64,000 bases of DNA from Pseudoalteromonas luteoviolacea (GTDB lineage Bacteria > Pseudomonadota > Gammaproteobacteria > Enterobacterales > Alteromonadaceae). A program made the position numbers and the translations under genes. Below are positions 54,608 through 63,911 of the stretch, one piece after another. Location: contig NZ_MAUJ01000001.1 of the NCBI RefSeq assembly GCF_001696455.1, positions 1,910,832-1,974,831 on the forward strand. The letters run 5' to 3'. The notes below the pieces were generated by a model. That model worked only from the letters and a program-made list of their open reading frames with translations. It had not been told where the DNA came from and did not search any database. The stretch's first letter is position 1, and each line of letters begins with the position of its first letter.

Positions 54608-55609
54608 TTAATTTACTCCCTGACGTACAAGCGAAGTTAGTGCAGATCTAAATTGCTCACCGCCCATTACATTTTTTATTTTGTTCGCGTAATTTGGATC
54701 GGTCGCATAACCTGCTTGCTGCAACGCCTCTAGATAGTCACTTGGGCTAGCCGCTTTTTTCAGTGCATCACCATAACGAGGGTTGGACTGTAAAAAGTCC
54801 ACATAATCATTAAAGCTTTGTTTGATGGACTCATAAGCCCTAAAGTTAGCTTGCTTTTTCACTGGCAAGCCTTGTTCAAATTCGAGTGTCATTTTACTGG
54901 CACTGTCTCCTTTCCAGCGGCTATCCGCTTTTATATTGAATAAGTTAAAGCTGCTATTACCATCAGGCTTCGAGATCACGTGCTTACCCCAGCCCGTTTC
55001 CAACGCAGCTTGCGCCACCATCACAGCAGGGTTCAAGCCAATTTTTTGGGCAGCTGATTTTGCATAGTCCCAAAGTGTACTGATAAACTCTTCAGGACCC
55101 TCAAACGATTTGGGATCTGCGTTCTGCTCTTCTACTTCTTTGGATTGCAGGGCCACTGCGGGTTGTGCGGTCTCAGGTTTAACCTCAGCGTTTGCCACTG
55201 TATTTTGACCATTGGCAATTTTGTCACTTTGAATGTCAGCGCCTGTGCGAACTACTGAAGCAGGCATATAACCGTTTTTTGTTGGTGATAGCTGTTGCAC
55301 AATCAAGTCGGCCAGTCCCAAACTGCCATTGTTTGACAGCTCCAGTGACATTTGTTGATCATGCATTTCTCTATAGAACTTAACGCTGCTGGAGTTAAAT
55401 GGACTGTCTTGGTCTTCGAACGCTTCATTTGCTTTGCGCATACTCGTCAACAGCATTTGGGTAAAAATTGATTCAAAATGCTGCGCTGCTTTTTTAAGTG
55501 CTTGCTTAGACGCATCGCCATCACCAGCACTTTTAAGCGCGTCCTGTCTCAATGAGTTCAGGTTACTTAGATCAAAAAAGCTTTGATTGTGTGTCGGATC
55601 AGTATTCAT
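54608..55609 (-). CDS. flgJ: FlgJ rod-capping protein and peptidoglycan hydrolase
   Basis: FlgJ scaffolds the rod and cuts the cell wall. The N-terminal rod-binding domain (about residues 1-120) contains FTQMLLTSMRKANEAF. The C-terminal glucosaminidase domain (from about 175) has MVAQAALETGWGKHV with the catalytic glutamate and SFNLFNIKADSRW. A sigma54 promoter lies upstream. Confidence 0.93.
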   Translation of the reverse strand: MNTDPTHNQSFFDLSNLNSLRQDALKSAGDGDASKQALKKAAQHFESIFTQMLLTSMRKANEAFEDQDSPFNSSSVKFYREMHDQQMSLELSNNGSLGLADLIVQQLSPTKNGYMPASVVRTGADIQSDKIANGQNTVANAEVKPETAQPAVALQSKEVEEQNADPKSFEGPEEFISTLWDYAKSAAQKIGLNPAVMVAQAALETGWGKHVISKPDGNSSFNLFNIKADSRWKGDSASKMTLEFEQGLPVKKQANFRAYESIKQSFNDYVDFLQSNPRYGDALKKAASPSDYLEALQQAGYATDPNYANKIKNVMGGEQFRSALTSLVRQGVN

Positions 55610-55648
55610 TGTTCAAAAACACGTCGTTAGTAATAATGATTACTACAA

Positions 55649-55664
55649 TGCAAATATCAAGCCA
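55649..55664 (-). promoter_or_regulatory. sigma54 (-24/-12) promoter of flgJKL
   Basis: The minus strand reads TGGCTTGATATTTGCA with GG-N10-GC spacing. It begins inside the T tract of the flgI terminator and lies 40 nt before the flgJ start. Confidence 0.75.
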
Positions 55665-55690
55665 AAAAAAAGCCCCATAAATATGGGGCT
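55663..55690 (-). terminator. Terminator of flgFGHI
   Basis: AGCCCCAT/ATGGGGCT stem with a 4-nt loop followed by eight T residues on the minus strand, 22 nt after the flgI stop. Confidence 0.9.
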
Positions 55691-55712
55691 AACTGATTGA
55701 TTAAATTAAGAA

Positions 55713-56807
55713 CTAAATGACGACTAATTGACCATGTATCGCACCAGCTTCTTTTAACGCTTCAAGTATTGCCATCAGGTCACCCGGCGCTGCGCCGACT
55801 GCATTAATGGCTCTAACCAAGTCATCTAAGCTACTGCCTGGGTCGAAAACAAAGGCACGAGAGTCATCTTGGTCCACATCAACAATACTTTGACGGGTTA
55901 CCACAGTATCACCTTGCGTCAGGGGCTGAGGCTGAGACACATTTGTTTGCTCTGCAATCGTCACCGTCAGTCCGCCGTGCGTTATCGCTGCTGGTTGCAA
56001 TTTGACATCCTTACCAATCACGATGGTGCCAGTTCTAGAATTAACAATAATTTTTGCTGAAGTATCAGCTGGTTTGAACTCTAAATTTTCTAACGTAGAC
56101 AAGTAAGCTACTCGCTGTGATGGATCCCTGGGGGCAATCACGCGTACAGAAGCTGCATCAAGTGCGCTCGCACTATTGGGGCCAACTAATTCGTTAATCG
56201 TATCAGCAAGGCGTTTAGCCGTCGTAAAATCTGGTCGGTTAAGATTAAAAGTAATATGGTCGCCTTGTGTGAAAGGACTTTTAACTGCTCTCTCAACCAT
56301 GCCACCATTTGGTATTCTGCCTACAGTAGGTGTATTGATGACAACTCGGCTGCCATCTAACCCTTCCGCGCCTAAACCGCCAACAATCATACTGCCTTGT
56401 GCTATTGCGTATACGTTACCGTCAACCCCTTTTAAAAAGGTTTGCAGTAACGTACCGCCTCTTAAACTGCCCGCGCTACCAATAGAAGAGACTGTTACGT
56501 CAATACTTTGACCGGGTTTCACAAATGGTGGTAAGTCTGCGTGAACGGCGACAGCTGCTACATTTTTAATTTTGGGTTTCAAATTGCCAGGTAAGGTAAT
56601 GCCAAAACTGTTCAACATCGCTTTAAAACTTTGTTCAGTAAATCGACTCTGCTCGCCCGTTCCTGGTAAGCCAACCACTAAACCATAACCAATTAGCTGG
56701 TTGCTTCTTACGCCTTCAACCACACTGACGTCTTTTACTCTCTCAGCATTGACACACAAGGGGATCATTACTGACGTAAGTATTAATAGACTACGTAGTA
56801 TGTTCAT
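55713..56807 (-). CDS. flgI: FlgI flagellar P-ring protein
   Basis: FlgI forms the periplasmic P ring around the rod. A Sec signal peptide ([21 protein letters not shown]) precedes the mature protein. The conserved [20 protein letters not shown] and the C-terminal [21 protein letters not shown] are present. The 364 residues fit the family. Confidence 0.94.
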   Translation of the reverse strand: MNILRSLLILTSVMIPLCVNAERVKDVSVVEGVRSNQLIGYGLVVGLPGTGEQSRFTEQSFKAMLNSFGITLPGNLKPKIKNVAAVAVHADLPPFVKPGQSIDVTVSSIGSAGSLRGGTLLQTFLKGVDGNVYAIAQGSMIVGGLGAEGLDGSRVVINTPTVGRIPNGGMVERAVKSPFTQGDHITFNLNRPDFTTAKRLADTINELVGPNSASALDAASVRVIAPRDPSQRVAYLSTLENLEFKPADTSAKIIVNSRTGTIVIGKDVKLQPAAITHGGLTVTIAEQTNVSQPQPLTQGDTVVTRQSIVDVDQDDSRAFVFDPGSSLDDLVRAINAVGAAPGDLMAILEALKEAGAIHGQLVVI

Positions 56808-56818
56808 AATGTACTTCC

Positions 56819-57499
56819 TTAAAAGGGCATCAAAGTGCTCATAAAGAATTTAGTCAACCAACCTGCACTTTGTACTTCTTGCGTTTGCCCTTTACCCGAG
56901 TATTGGATACGGGCGTTTGCAATTCGGTTTGATTCAACTTCGTTTTCGTACGACACGTCTTGAGGCCTTACCAAACCTTCCAGCCGTATAAATTCTTCAC
57001 CAGTATTAAGCGTTAACCATTTTTCACCGCGAATCACTAAATTTCCATTTGGTAATACACGCATTACATTGACCGAAATATTGCCAAATAGGCTATTCGA
57101 TTGATTTGCTTGTGCATCACCTTGAAATGACGAATCTCCGCCAGCACTCATCTGAATTGCATCACCGCCGATTCTAACTGGCACATTTCCCAACCCTAGG
57201 AAGGGGTCTACTTTTACTTCGCTGTCTTTGTCCAGCTTAGAATTCGCAGCTTTTGATGCCTGGGTGGACTCTCTCAACACCACCGTAATAATGTCACCGA
57301 CACGCACAGCTTTTTTGTCTGAGTACAGATCATTTGAGTATGAGTTAAACAAAGACCCTGTCGCGACTACAGATTCAGGTTCCATTTCAGGATACATGGG
57401 TGCGTAATAAGGATCGTCTCTTACTACATTACTGTTCTCTGTCGACATACAGCCAGTTAATCCGAGTCCGATGGCGACTATCAATAAACTCTTACGCAT
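56819..57499 (-). CDS. flgH: FlgH flagellar L-ring lipoprotein
   Basis: FlgH forms the outer-membrane L ring. The lipobox LTGC places the lipidated cysteine at residue 17. The conserved [19 protein letters not shown] and ILPNGNL-like [14 protein letters not shown] regions are present. It lies between flgG and flgI. Confidence 0.93.
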   Translation of the reverse strand: MRKSLLIVAIGLGLTGCMSTENSNVVRDDPYYAPMYPEMEPESVVATGSLFNSYSNDLYSDKKAVRVGDIITVVLRESTQASKAANSKLDKDSEVKVDPFLGLGNVPVRIGGDAIQMSAGGDSSFQGDAQANQSNSLFGNISVNVMRVLPNGNLVIRGEKWLTLNTGEEFIRLEGLVRPQDVSYENEVESNRIANARIQYSGKGQTQEVQSAGWLTKFFMSTLMPF

Positions 57500-57514
57500 G
57501 ATCTGCCCTACCCT

Positions 57515-58303
57515 TTAAAGTTGCTGATTAATGTAACTAAGCATTTCATCAACTGATTTAATAACTTTTGAGTTCATTTCATAAACTCGCTGTGTCTCAA
57601 TCAGGTTTACCAATTCTTCAGTAACATTTACATTCGAGGTTTCAAGTGCCCCCTGAACGATAGAGCCAAGCCCTTCAACACCCGGGTTACCTTGAACAGG
57701 CGCACCACTTACCGCAGTTTCTGTATACAAGTTTTGCCCGATTGGCTCCAAGCCCGATGGGTTGATAAAGTCACTAATAACGAGCTGACCTATCACCGTG
57801 TTTTCTGCCTGTCCATTAATACTTACTGACACCTCACCATCTTGAGAAATCGTAATTGAGTTCGCATTGTCTGGTACCGTCATTTCAGGCTGAACGGGAA
57901 AACCCGCGCCTGATGTAACGACTCGACCTGTTTCATCGGTTGTGAATTGGCCATTTCGTGAATAGGCGATAGTGCCATCTGGCATTTGTATTTCAAAAAA
58001 GCCTGGACCTTGGATCATCCAATCCAAAGAGTTTTCAGTACTTATCATATTACCTTGGGAAAAGTTCTTTTGGTTCGCAACCACTTTAGAACCTGCACCA
58101 AGCATTAAACCAGATGGTAATTCAGTATCTTGTGATGAACGCCCACCCGGTTGATTAATATTTTGGTAAAGCAAATCTTCGAAGATTGCGCGGCTTTTCT
58201 TGTAACCAACTGTGCTGGCGTTAGCCAAGTTATTCGAAATAACCGATATGTCTGTTTGCTGGGCATCTAAACCCGTTTTACTTATCCACAATGCAGGATT
58301 CAT
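57515..58303 (-). CDS. flgG: FlgG distal rod protein
   Basis: FlgG builds the distal rod. The 262 residues carry the rod/hook N-terminal motif LWISKTGLDAQQTDISVISNNL and the C-terminal VNVTEELVNLIETQRVYEMN. It is 18 nt after flgF. Confidence 0.94.
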   Translation of the reverse strand: MNPALWISKTGLDAQQTDISVISNNLANASTVGYKKSRAIFEDLLYQNINQPGGRSSQDTELPSGLMLGAGSKVVANQKNFSQGNMISTENSLDWMIQGPGFFEIQMPDGTIAYSRNGQFTTDETGRVVTSGAGFPVQPEMTVPDNANSITISQDGEVSVSINGQAENTVIGQLVISDFINPSGLEPIGQNLYTETAVSGAPVQGNPGVEGLGSIVQGALETSNVNVTEELVNLIETQRVYEMNSKVIKSVDEMLSYINQQL

Positions 58304-58321
58304 AATCTATACCTCACTCTC

Positions 58322-59086
58322 TTAAACTATGCGCAGGAGCGAAGTGTGTCGCTCATCAATTTCTTCTGCTGACTTCATTAGCTTGATTTGCATTTCAAAT
58401 TGTCTTTGATGATTAATTAAATCAACCATCTCATGAACAGGATTTACATTGGACATTTCAAGGTAACCACTCATTACCCTTGCGGTTGGTGAAATTTCAC
58501 AAAAACCGCAGTGCCCGTCTTCAAGCTGATCTTCTTTCGGTCTAAACAAACCATCATTACCTTTTTCCAGCTTACTGTTGTCTGCTGAAATGATCTTAAG
58601 TCTATCTACCGTTTCTAAGAAGTTCGCTGGTGCGCCTTGAGGACGAACTTGAATCGATCCATCGTCACTAAAGACGACTTTTTCGATTGGCAATGGCAAT
58701 ATAATTGGACCACCTTCGCCAATTAATTGGCGGCCATGGCTAGTGACTAACGCACCATCACTGGTGATGTTCAATGTACCGACTTTTGTGTACGCTTCTT
58801 CGCCACTGGCATCCATGACACTGATCCAAGACTTTTCATCGACTGCAATGTCAAGATCCCGCCCTGTTTCAGTGACTGCGCCACTCAACATATTGGTTCC
58901 TGGGCGCTCTTGCATGGCAAATACCCGTGTCGGTAAACCTTCACCAAACGCCTGCATCGATCTCGCTTGCGCAAAGTCAGCTTTAAAACCTGTTGTATTA
59001 GCATTAGCCAAGTTGTTGGCTTTTAAAGCAACACCACGCAAACTCTGTTTAGCGCCAGACGCAGCGATATAAAGCATTTTATCCAT
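58322..59086 (-). CDS. flgF: FlgF proximal rod protein
   Basis: FlgF is a proximal rod component. It begins MDKMLYIAASGAKQSLRGVA and has the C-terminal VNPVHEMVDLINHQRQFEMQ rod motif, with the 254-residue length of the family. It opens the flgFGHI transcript behind its own sigma54 promoter. Confidence 0.93.
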   Translation of the reverse strand: MDKMLYIAASGAKQSLRGVALKANNLANANTTGFKADFAQARSMQAFGEGLPTRVFAMQERPGTNMLSGAVTETGRDLDIAVDEKSWISVMDASGEEAYTKVGTLNITSDGALVTSHGRQLIGEGGPIILPLPIEKVVFSDDGSIQVRPQGAPANFLETVDRLKIISADNSKLEKGNDGLFRPKEDQLEDGHCGFCEISPTARVMSGYLEMSNVNPVHEMVDLINHQRQFEMQIKLMKSAEEIDERHTSLLRIV

Positions 59087-59123
59087 GAGAACGACCTAAA
59101 ACTGTTCAACCTACATGGGTTAA

Positions 59124-59139
59124 TGCAATTGTAATGCCA
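59124..59139 (-). promoter_or_regulatory. sigma54 (-24/-12) promoter of flgFGHI
   Basis: The minus strand reads TGGCATTACAATTGCA with GG-N10-GC spacing and near-perfect consensus, 38 nt before the flgF start and just after the flgE terminator. Confidence 0.85.
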
Positions 59140-59150
59140 GTATGAGTGTC

Positions 59151-59181
59151 AAAAATAAAAAAGCCGCTAAAGCGGCTTTTT
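59151..59181 (-). terminator. Terminator of flgBCDE
   Basis: AAAAAGCCGC and GCGGCTTTTT form a 10-bp stem with a 4-nt loop, followed on the minus strand by a T-rich tail. It lies about 16 nt after the flgE stop. Confidence 0.9.
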
Positions 59182-59196
59182 GTTGGAAGGTTATAG

Positions 59197-60546
59197 TTAT
59201 CGAATCTGTAGAATGTTTTGTTGCAGTGTTGAGTTAACTTCTAAAGCCCTCGAGTTAGCTTGGAAATTTCTCTGAGCACTTATCAAATCAACCAACTCAT
59301 TAGTTAAGTTCACATTGGACTGCTCCAATGCAGATGAGTTAATCGTACCAAGTGTCCCTGAGGCGGGCTCGCCTGCTATCGGCTCACCCGAGGTCAAACT
59401 CTTCTTCCAACCTGTGTTACCCACTTCTGTCAGACCTTGTGAGTTAGAAAATCGGACCATGGCAACTTGCCCTAGGAAAGTTGAATCACCATTACTGTAT
59501 GAAGCAACAATTTTACCGTCAGAGCCGATGTCAATCCCAGCTAGTCGACCCGTTGTCGCACCATCTTGGTCTAATGCTTTAACTTCAAAACGGCTTGCAA
59601 ACTGAGTTGGCAATTTAGTACTGGTATTTGCTTCATCACGCCAGTTCATTTGTACTGCCCCAGGGAAGGTCGCACCATTCGTTAGCAATGTAGAAAGACC
59701 CGCGTTTGCGCCCGCAGGAATTGACAGCGGATTGAATGTAGTACCAGTATTGGCTGTACCACCGGTACTAACTGGGAAACCTTGCGCGTTAAATTCAAAC
59801 TCAGTGATTGGCGCACCAGGAGGCGTAACTGCCTGACCGTTCGCGCCAAATTGCTGACCATTTAGCGTTGCATAAACCTGCCACTCGTTGGGGTTTGTCG
59901 TTGGATCTTCTTTTCTAAAGAAGAACTGCAAAGTATGTGGCTGACCTAACGAGTCATAAATAGTGGTTGATGTCGAACTATTGTAGGTTGCACTCTCTGT
60001 CGGATTAAAAGGCAATGTGGGAGCCGTAGCACGAGAGTCCAAATTAAACGATGAATAGACATTCGTCGTCGCGCGTGGAGAACCTGAAGCATCAGGGATC
60101 TGCAAAGCCGAAGATGTACTTAAACTCACAGAAGTTGTATCACCTGAACTTGGGTCAACAGGGAAACCTTGTAAGAAGTTACCTCGTGCATCAACGATGA
60201 AGTTGTCTTTATTCAGCTTAAATGCACCAGCTCGTGTAAACGTATAGTCTTGGCCACCGAGCTCTTCACTTGTAGCAAAGTAACCCTCACCAGTAATTGC
60301 TAAATCAAGTGAGTTTTGGGTAAAGTTTAAAGAACCTTGGTGAAATTGCTGTGCAACCATTGTAGTGGAAACACCATCACCATTTTTTGTCGCACCAGCG
60401 CTGAAAACAGAAGATGCATAGACAGAAGCGAATTCAGCACGCGATTCTTTAAAACCTGTTGTATTAACATTCGCAATGTTGTTCGCTGTAGTATCCAAAT
60501 CTTTTTGGGCAGCAGCTAGTCCCGTTAAAGCAATATTAAAACTCAT
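59197..60546 (-). CDS. flgE: FlgE flagellar hook protein
   Basis: FlgE polymerises into the hook. The N-terminal SFNIALTGLAAAQKDLDTTA and the C-terminal NVNLTNELVDLISAQRNFQA motifs are conserved. The 449 residues fit Vibrio-type hooks. It is the last gene before a strong terminator. Confidence 0.94.
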   Translation of the reverse strand: MSFNIALTGLAAAQKDLDTTANNIANVNTTGFKESRAEFASVYASSVFSAGATKNGDGVSTTMVAQQFHQGSLNFTQNSLDLAITGEGYFATSEELGGQDYTFTRAGAFKLNKDNFIVDARGNFLQGFPVDPSSGDTTSVSLSTSSALQIPDASGSPRATTNVYSSFNLDSRATAPTLPFNPTESATYNSSTSTTIYDSLGQPHTLQFFFRKEDPTTNPNEWQVYATLNGQQFGANGQAVTPPGAPITEFEFNAQGFPVSTGGTANTGTTFNPLSIPAGANAGLSTLLTNGATFPGAVQMNWRDEANTSTKLPTQFASRFEVKALDQDGATTGRLAGIDIGSDGKIVASYSNGDSTFLGQVAMVRFSNSQGLTEVGNTGWKKSLTSGEPIAGEPASGTLGTINSSALEQSNVNLTNELVDLISAQRNFQANSRALEVNSTLQQNILQIR

Positions 60547-60584
60547 ACTCTCTTACCTCTATAAATGAAGGTTAAATCTTTTGA

Positions 60585-61262
60585 TTAAGCTATCTCTGCA
60601 ACGTCAGATAGTCTAACTGCACCAGCTTTTGTGTTAATCACAATGCCCTGAGAGCCATTCACATTAACACTGTCAATATTTCTAAATGTTGCTGTAGGCA
60701 AAGCTTCAAACTTTCCGTTGGTCTGCCCCTCAGCTTTAATCGTGTATTCACCAGGAGGAAGTGGCTCTTTATCATCGTTTAAGCCATCCCATTCAAAGCG
60801 TTTAGCACCTGTAGTCTGCTCGCCAAGTTCAATTTTTCTAACCAGCTCATTTTTATCATTAATGATGCTTAGTGTTAACTTTTCCACCGGCTCTGCGACA
60901 ATGATAGAACCTCGGGCTTGCATACCGGGCCCATGCTCAATCGTATCGGACTCAAGCAGCGCCTTTTTGCCTATGAGCGTTGAAGCTTGCAATGCTGAGT
61001 TCGATGTCATAGATGCGGCTAATGACTCAAACTTGGTATTTAAGTTTGATATACCTTCTGCCATCGTAAAGTTGGTCATCTGAGATATCATCTGGTCGTT
61101 ATCAGCAGGCTTACTCGGGTCTTGAAAAGACAACTGTTGAGTAAGTAATGCAAAGAAGTCTTCCTGCTTTAACTCATCATTTTTCTCTGTTGGCACTTGT
61201 TTATCTTGCCAACGCAACGAATCGACAAAGGACGAAGTTGCGGAATTGACATCATTACTCAT
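60585..61262 (-). CDS. flgD: FlgD hook-capping protein
   Basis: FlgD caps the growing hook. The N-terminal motif EDFFALLTQQLSFQDPSKP with NDQMISQMTNFTMAEGI is diagnostic. The C-terminal half has FlgD Ig-like sequence LSIINDKNELVRKIELG. Length 225 residues. Confidence 0.93.
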   Translation of the reverse strand: MSNDVNSATSSFVDSLRWQDKQVPTEKNDELKQEDFFALLTQQLSFQDPSKPADNDQMISQMTNFTMAEGISNLNTKFESLAASMTSNSALQASTLIGKKALLESDTIEHGPGMQARGSIIVAEPVEKLTLSIINDKNELVRKIELGEQTTGAKRFEWDGLNDDKEPLPPGEYTIKAEGQTNGKFEALPTATFRNIDSVNVNGSQGIVINTKAGAVRLSDVAEIA

Positions 61263-61277
61263 CAGCTATACTCCCAA

Positions 61278-61709
61278 TTAGCGCTGACCAAGCAACAGAG
61301 TTTTACTTAACATCTGCTTAGCTGCGTCTGCTACTTGAACATTCGTTTGGTACGAACGTGATGCGGAGATCATATTTGTCATTTCCTCGACGACATTCAC
61401 ATTCGGTTTATAGATGTACCCGTCTTTGTCAGCACTTGGGTGATTAGGGTTATACTCAACCTGCAAAGGTTTATCGCTTTCTACGATACCTAATACCTTC
61501 ACCCCGACCGAAGAGCTTAGTGTACTCGGGTTTGCCGCCGTAGCTTTATTCAGCTCAGCCGCGAACACCGGATGCCTTGCTCTATACACTTCGTCCTGAC
61601 TCGAACTTATGCTGTTTGCATTGGATATATTACTGGCAGTGGTATTCAAGCGAATATTTTGAGCACTCATACCAGAGCCTGCGATATCAAAAACGTTATA
61701 TAAACTCAT
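61278..61709 (-). CDS. flgC: FlgC proximal rod protein
   Basis: FlgC is a proximal rod protein of 143 residues with the N-terminal FDIAGSGMSAQNIRLNTTAS and the C-terminal VNVVEEMTNMISASRSYQTN motifs. It is 2 nt from flgB. Confidence 0.94.
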   Translation of the reverse strand: MSLYNVFDIAGSGMSAQNIRLNTTASNISNANSISSSQDEVYRARHPVFAAELNKATAANPSTLSSSVGVKVLGIVESDKPLQVEYNPNHPSADKDGYIYKPNVNVVEEMTNMISASRSYQTNVQVADAAKQMLSKTLLLGQR

Positions 61710-61711
61710 AA

Positions 61712-62125
61712 TTAGGCTCCTTGACCACCACCAAGCGCTTTTTTCAAGCTTTTAAATTTGCCACCCAAAAAGTTCAAACTAGCTTGGTACTCTAATGCAT
61801 TCTGTACATACAAGTTCCGTTCCACTTGTATATCAACTGAGTTACCATCACCCGTATCTGTTTGATTTGGATTACGAAATAGTTCTTCACTGTTAGTCAA
61901 TCTAGTTCCACCACCAATGTGTTTTTCGTCGGTACGGGTCATTTGATTGCCGCGTTGCTGTGCCGACTTTGCCGCATTGAGTGCACGACCAAAATCGATA
62001 TCCTTAGCTTTGTAGCCAGGTGTATCTGCATTAGCAATATTACTTGCTAAGATCTCTGCACGCTGAGAACGGATCAACATGGTGTGTTGATGAACTCCAA
62101 GCGCCTTATCAAAACTAATCGCCAT
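61712..62125 (-). CDS. flgB: FlgB proximal rod protein
   Basis: FlgB is the first rod protein, 137 residues, with AISFDKALGVHQHTMLIR and the ILASNIANADTPGYKAKDID motif. The start ATG 62123-62125 has GGAG 6 nt upstream; a TTG 12 nt earlier is inferior. It heads flgBCDE behind a sigma54 promoter. In related species cheV, cheR and flgNMA lie just upstream; they are absent here. Confidence 0.94.
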   Translation of the reverse strand: MAISFDKALGVHQHTMLIRSQRAEILASNIANADTPGYKAKDIDFGRALNAAKSAQQRGNQMTRTDEKHIGGGTRLTNSEELFRNPNQTDTGDGNSVDIQVERNLYVQNALEYQASLNFLGGKFKSLKKALGGGQGA

Positions 62126-62160
62126 AACCAACTCCAAAAATTTGACTATATACTGGTTAA

Positions 62161-62176
62161 TGCAAAAGTAGGACCA
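62161..62176 (-). promoter_or_regulatory. sigma54 (-24/-12) promoter of flgBCDE
   Basis: The minus strand reads TGGTCCTACTTTTGCA with GG-N10-GC spacing and the TTGCA -12 half, 35 nt upstream of the flgB start. Confidence 0.75.
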
Positions 62177-62280
62177 ACTTTAAATCAAACACAACAATCA
62201 AGATTAATATTTAATTATCAATATGTTGTGGATTTGAGAGATTCTATCTTGTTCGCCAAAAATGTGTTTTTAACCGAGTA

Positions 62281-63030
62281 ATGGTTTTGATTAAGCAGGT
62301 TTTATTCCAATGTTAGAGTGTTGGCACTATTCTCGTTTTTGATGATAAAGCCAAAAAAGTGAACGTGCTTCCAGAGTGGCCCGTAAATCCATGGGATACA
62401 TCAAGCGCAACATATGATGTGATCATCAATGACTCACTCATTCTGGAGCACTCAACAAAGCAAACAATTAGCCCAGAGCACACAGCTATATTTGTTCGAG
62501 GTGAACAATAAGGCGTCTCATGCAAAGTAAAACGCGCAGGCTGCGCTGGGGACGATATCGCACCGGATGTTGTAGACAGTCTGATTACAGATGTACAAGC
62601 CGCAAGGTAAAGAGTAACGTGCGAACTAGCGCATAGTGGTAATAAACAAGTATACCAAATTAAAACTAAGCGACTGCCAACCCTGCCACCTTTTGAACTA
62701 GGTATGCTCGTAGGCATTCGGTACACAGATTCACTTGTGAAAGCGTCGCTATAAGCGCATCAGTAGACAGACTGGGGGCAATTACAGTTAGCCAGAAAGT
62801 AGTGAGATGGTATCTAATTACAGCGACTTATAGGCGTGCTGACAAAATCGCATAAGACCATCGTTAAAGTAGTCAGTGTGAATTCAAATGGGACAACTTT
62901 AGTTAGGTTTAATGATGGAAATGAAAGTGTTGTGCTGGGTGATAGTGTGCAAAGGGGAAGTGCATACTTAGAAGATGGTAGGATTATTGGTCCCGCTCCT
63001 GACCTACCGTTTACAGAAATCGAGGTTTAA
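62281..63030 (+). pseudogene. Decayed gene with eight in-frame stops, unknown family
   Basis: One continuous frame from ATG 62281 to TAA 63028-63030 reads like a real protein of about 249 residues (KKVNVLPEWPVNPWDTSSAT, KRAGCAGDDIAPDVVDSLI, QIKTKRLPTLPPFELGMLV). It is interrupted by stops at 62314, 62509, 62608, 62752, 62764, 62800, 62803 and 62815. No frameshift is needed. It resembles a phage or mobile-element protein in style, but I cannot name the family. The last 65 codons (62836-63030) remain open. Confidence 0.65.
62836..63030 (+). CDS. Residual open 3' end of the decayed gene
   Basis: GTG 62836 opens a 64-residue frame (TKSHKTIVKVVSVNSNG to PDLPFTEIEV) in the same frame as the pseudogene. 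No clear ribosome site precedes it. It could be a translated remnant; it is most simply the tail of the dead gene. Confidence 0.35.
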   Translation: MLTKSHKTIVKVVSVNSNGTTLVRFNDGNESVVLGDSVQRGSAYLEDGRIIGPAPDLPFTEIEV

Positions 63031-63102
63031 CTCCCATTTTTAGAGGACACCTAAATTTATTGTACGATAGGAATCGTAAATTCAAAAAACGGGGTTAATA
63101 AA

Positions 63103-63189
63103 ATGTCCGAGCAATTAGTAGCTCTTTATACTCACTTAGGGGCAATGTTCACCGGTGGTTATATTTCTTTTCTATTCAGAAACATATAA
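63103..63189 (+). CDS. Possible 28-residue small protein
   Basis: ATG 63103 starts a short frame, MSEQLVALYTHLGAMFTGG then YISFLFRNI, with a weak GGGG ribosome site about 8 nt upstream. It is mildly hydrophobic. No homologue is recognised; it lies just before the next small gene. Confidence 0.3.
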   Translation: MSEQLVALYTHLGAMFTGGYISFLFRNI

Positions 63190-63210
63190 GACAAACGAAA
63201 GGAATTTAAT

Positions 63211-63483
63211 TTGGCAATTGAACCTCTGAGGGAAAAGGTATTAAAGGAAGAAACTATTGATGAATCTTTTATCGTCGATTTAGAGGCTAAATTAGGAGTA
63301 AGGGCAAAAGAAATATGCTCAACTTTTGAGAGTGACTTTTTACCTAAAATGAAGCAAGTCAGGGCGCTTCAGAAATTAGATCCCTACGGTCGCTTTCTAA
63401 CAAGTAAAGAAAACAGAGAAAAAGGCAGTGTTCTAAAACAAAAAGCATATGCCAATCTGATCGCTTTATGTCAGTTGAAATGA
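63211..63483 (+). CDS. Hypothetical 90-residue protein
   Basis: This is a charged helical protein with LEAKLGVRAKEICSTFES and KQVRALQKLDPYGRFLTSK. It starts at TTG 63211 after AAAGGA (8-nt spacing). No family is recognised. It sits between the decayed gene and the rRNA operon, probably part of the same acquired or degraded segment. Confidence 0.5.
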   Translation: MAIEPLREKVLKEETIDESFIVDLEAKLGVRAKEICSTFESDFLPKMKQVRALQKLDPYGRFLTSKENREKGSVLKQKAYANLIALCQLK

Positions 63484-63547
63484 TGAAAGGGCGTTTCACT
63501 ACTTGAAATGTTCATTTTTTGCAGTTTTCGCGCGCGCCATCACTCTC

Positions 63548-63628
63548 TTCACCTTGCGCTAAAGTCGCATGGTGCAAAAGGTTAGCGACAGCGAACGCAG
63601 TGAGTACGCTTCTTTTGCGCAAGGTGAA
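63548..63628. repeat. Nested inverted repeat beside the rRNA operon
   Basis: TTCACCTTGCGC (63548-63559) pairs with GCGCAAGGTGAA (63617-63628) across 57 nt; an inner weaker pairing (AAAAG-AGCG with CGCT-TTTT) also occurs. No gene is supported here. Confidence 0.5.
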
Positions 63629-63662
63629 ATGAGCCGGTTTAGCTGTTGCCGAGGGACTTAAA

Positions 63663-63697
63663 AACAAAAAGCCCGACTCTTTCGAATCGGGCTTTCT
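63663..63697 (-). terminator. Terminator of the rRNA operon
   Basis: AAAGCCCGA and TCGGGCTTT (63668-63695) form a stem followed on the minus strand by TTTGTTTTT, just past the 5S rRNA. Confidence 0.88.
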
Positions 63698-63705
63698 TTT
63701 ATTTG

Positions 63706-63824
63706 GTGCTTGGCGATGTCCTACTTTCACATGGGAAACCCCACACTATCATCGGCGCTATTTCGTTTCACTACTGAGTTCGGCATGGGATCAGGTGGTT
63801 CCAAAATGCTATGTTCACCAAGCA
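63706..63824 (-). rRNA. rrf: 5S ribosomal RNA
   Basis: The minus strand has the 5S core CCATGCCGAACTCAGTAGTG and the ends TGCTTGG and CCAAGCA that pair, giving about 119 nt. Ends are estimated from the terminal stem. Confidence 0.93.
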
Positions 63825-63911
63825 AATTCTGTAAAATCTGGAAGCGTAATTAAATTCTTATCGTCTACTTTTGTTCTTAACTTCTAACAAATAAAACCAC
63901 TTTGGCGTTGT

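Noticed and set aside
62313..62726. 137-codon minus-strand reading frame
   Set aside because: It is antisense to the decayed plus-strand gene, and its translation is Ser/Thr/Leu/Cys-rich without motifs or a ribosome site.
63512..63730. 72-codon minus-strand reading frame beside the 5S gene
   Set aside because: It overlaps the rRNA terminator and the nested inverted repeat, and the peptide is low-complexity; a typical spurious ORF at rRNA ends.
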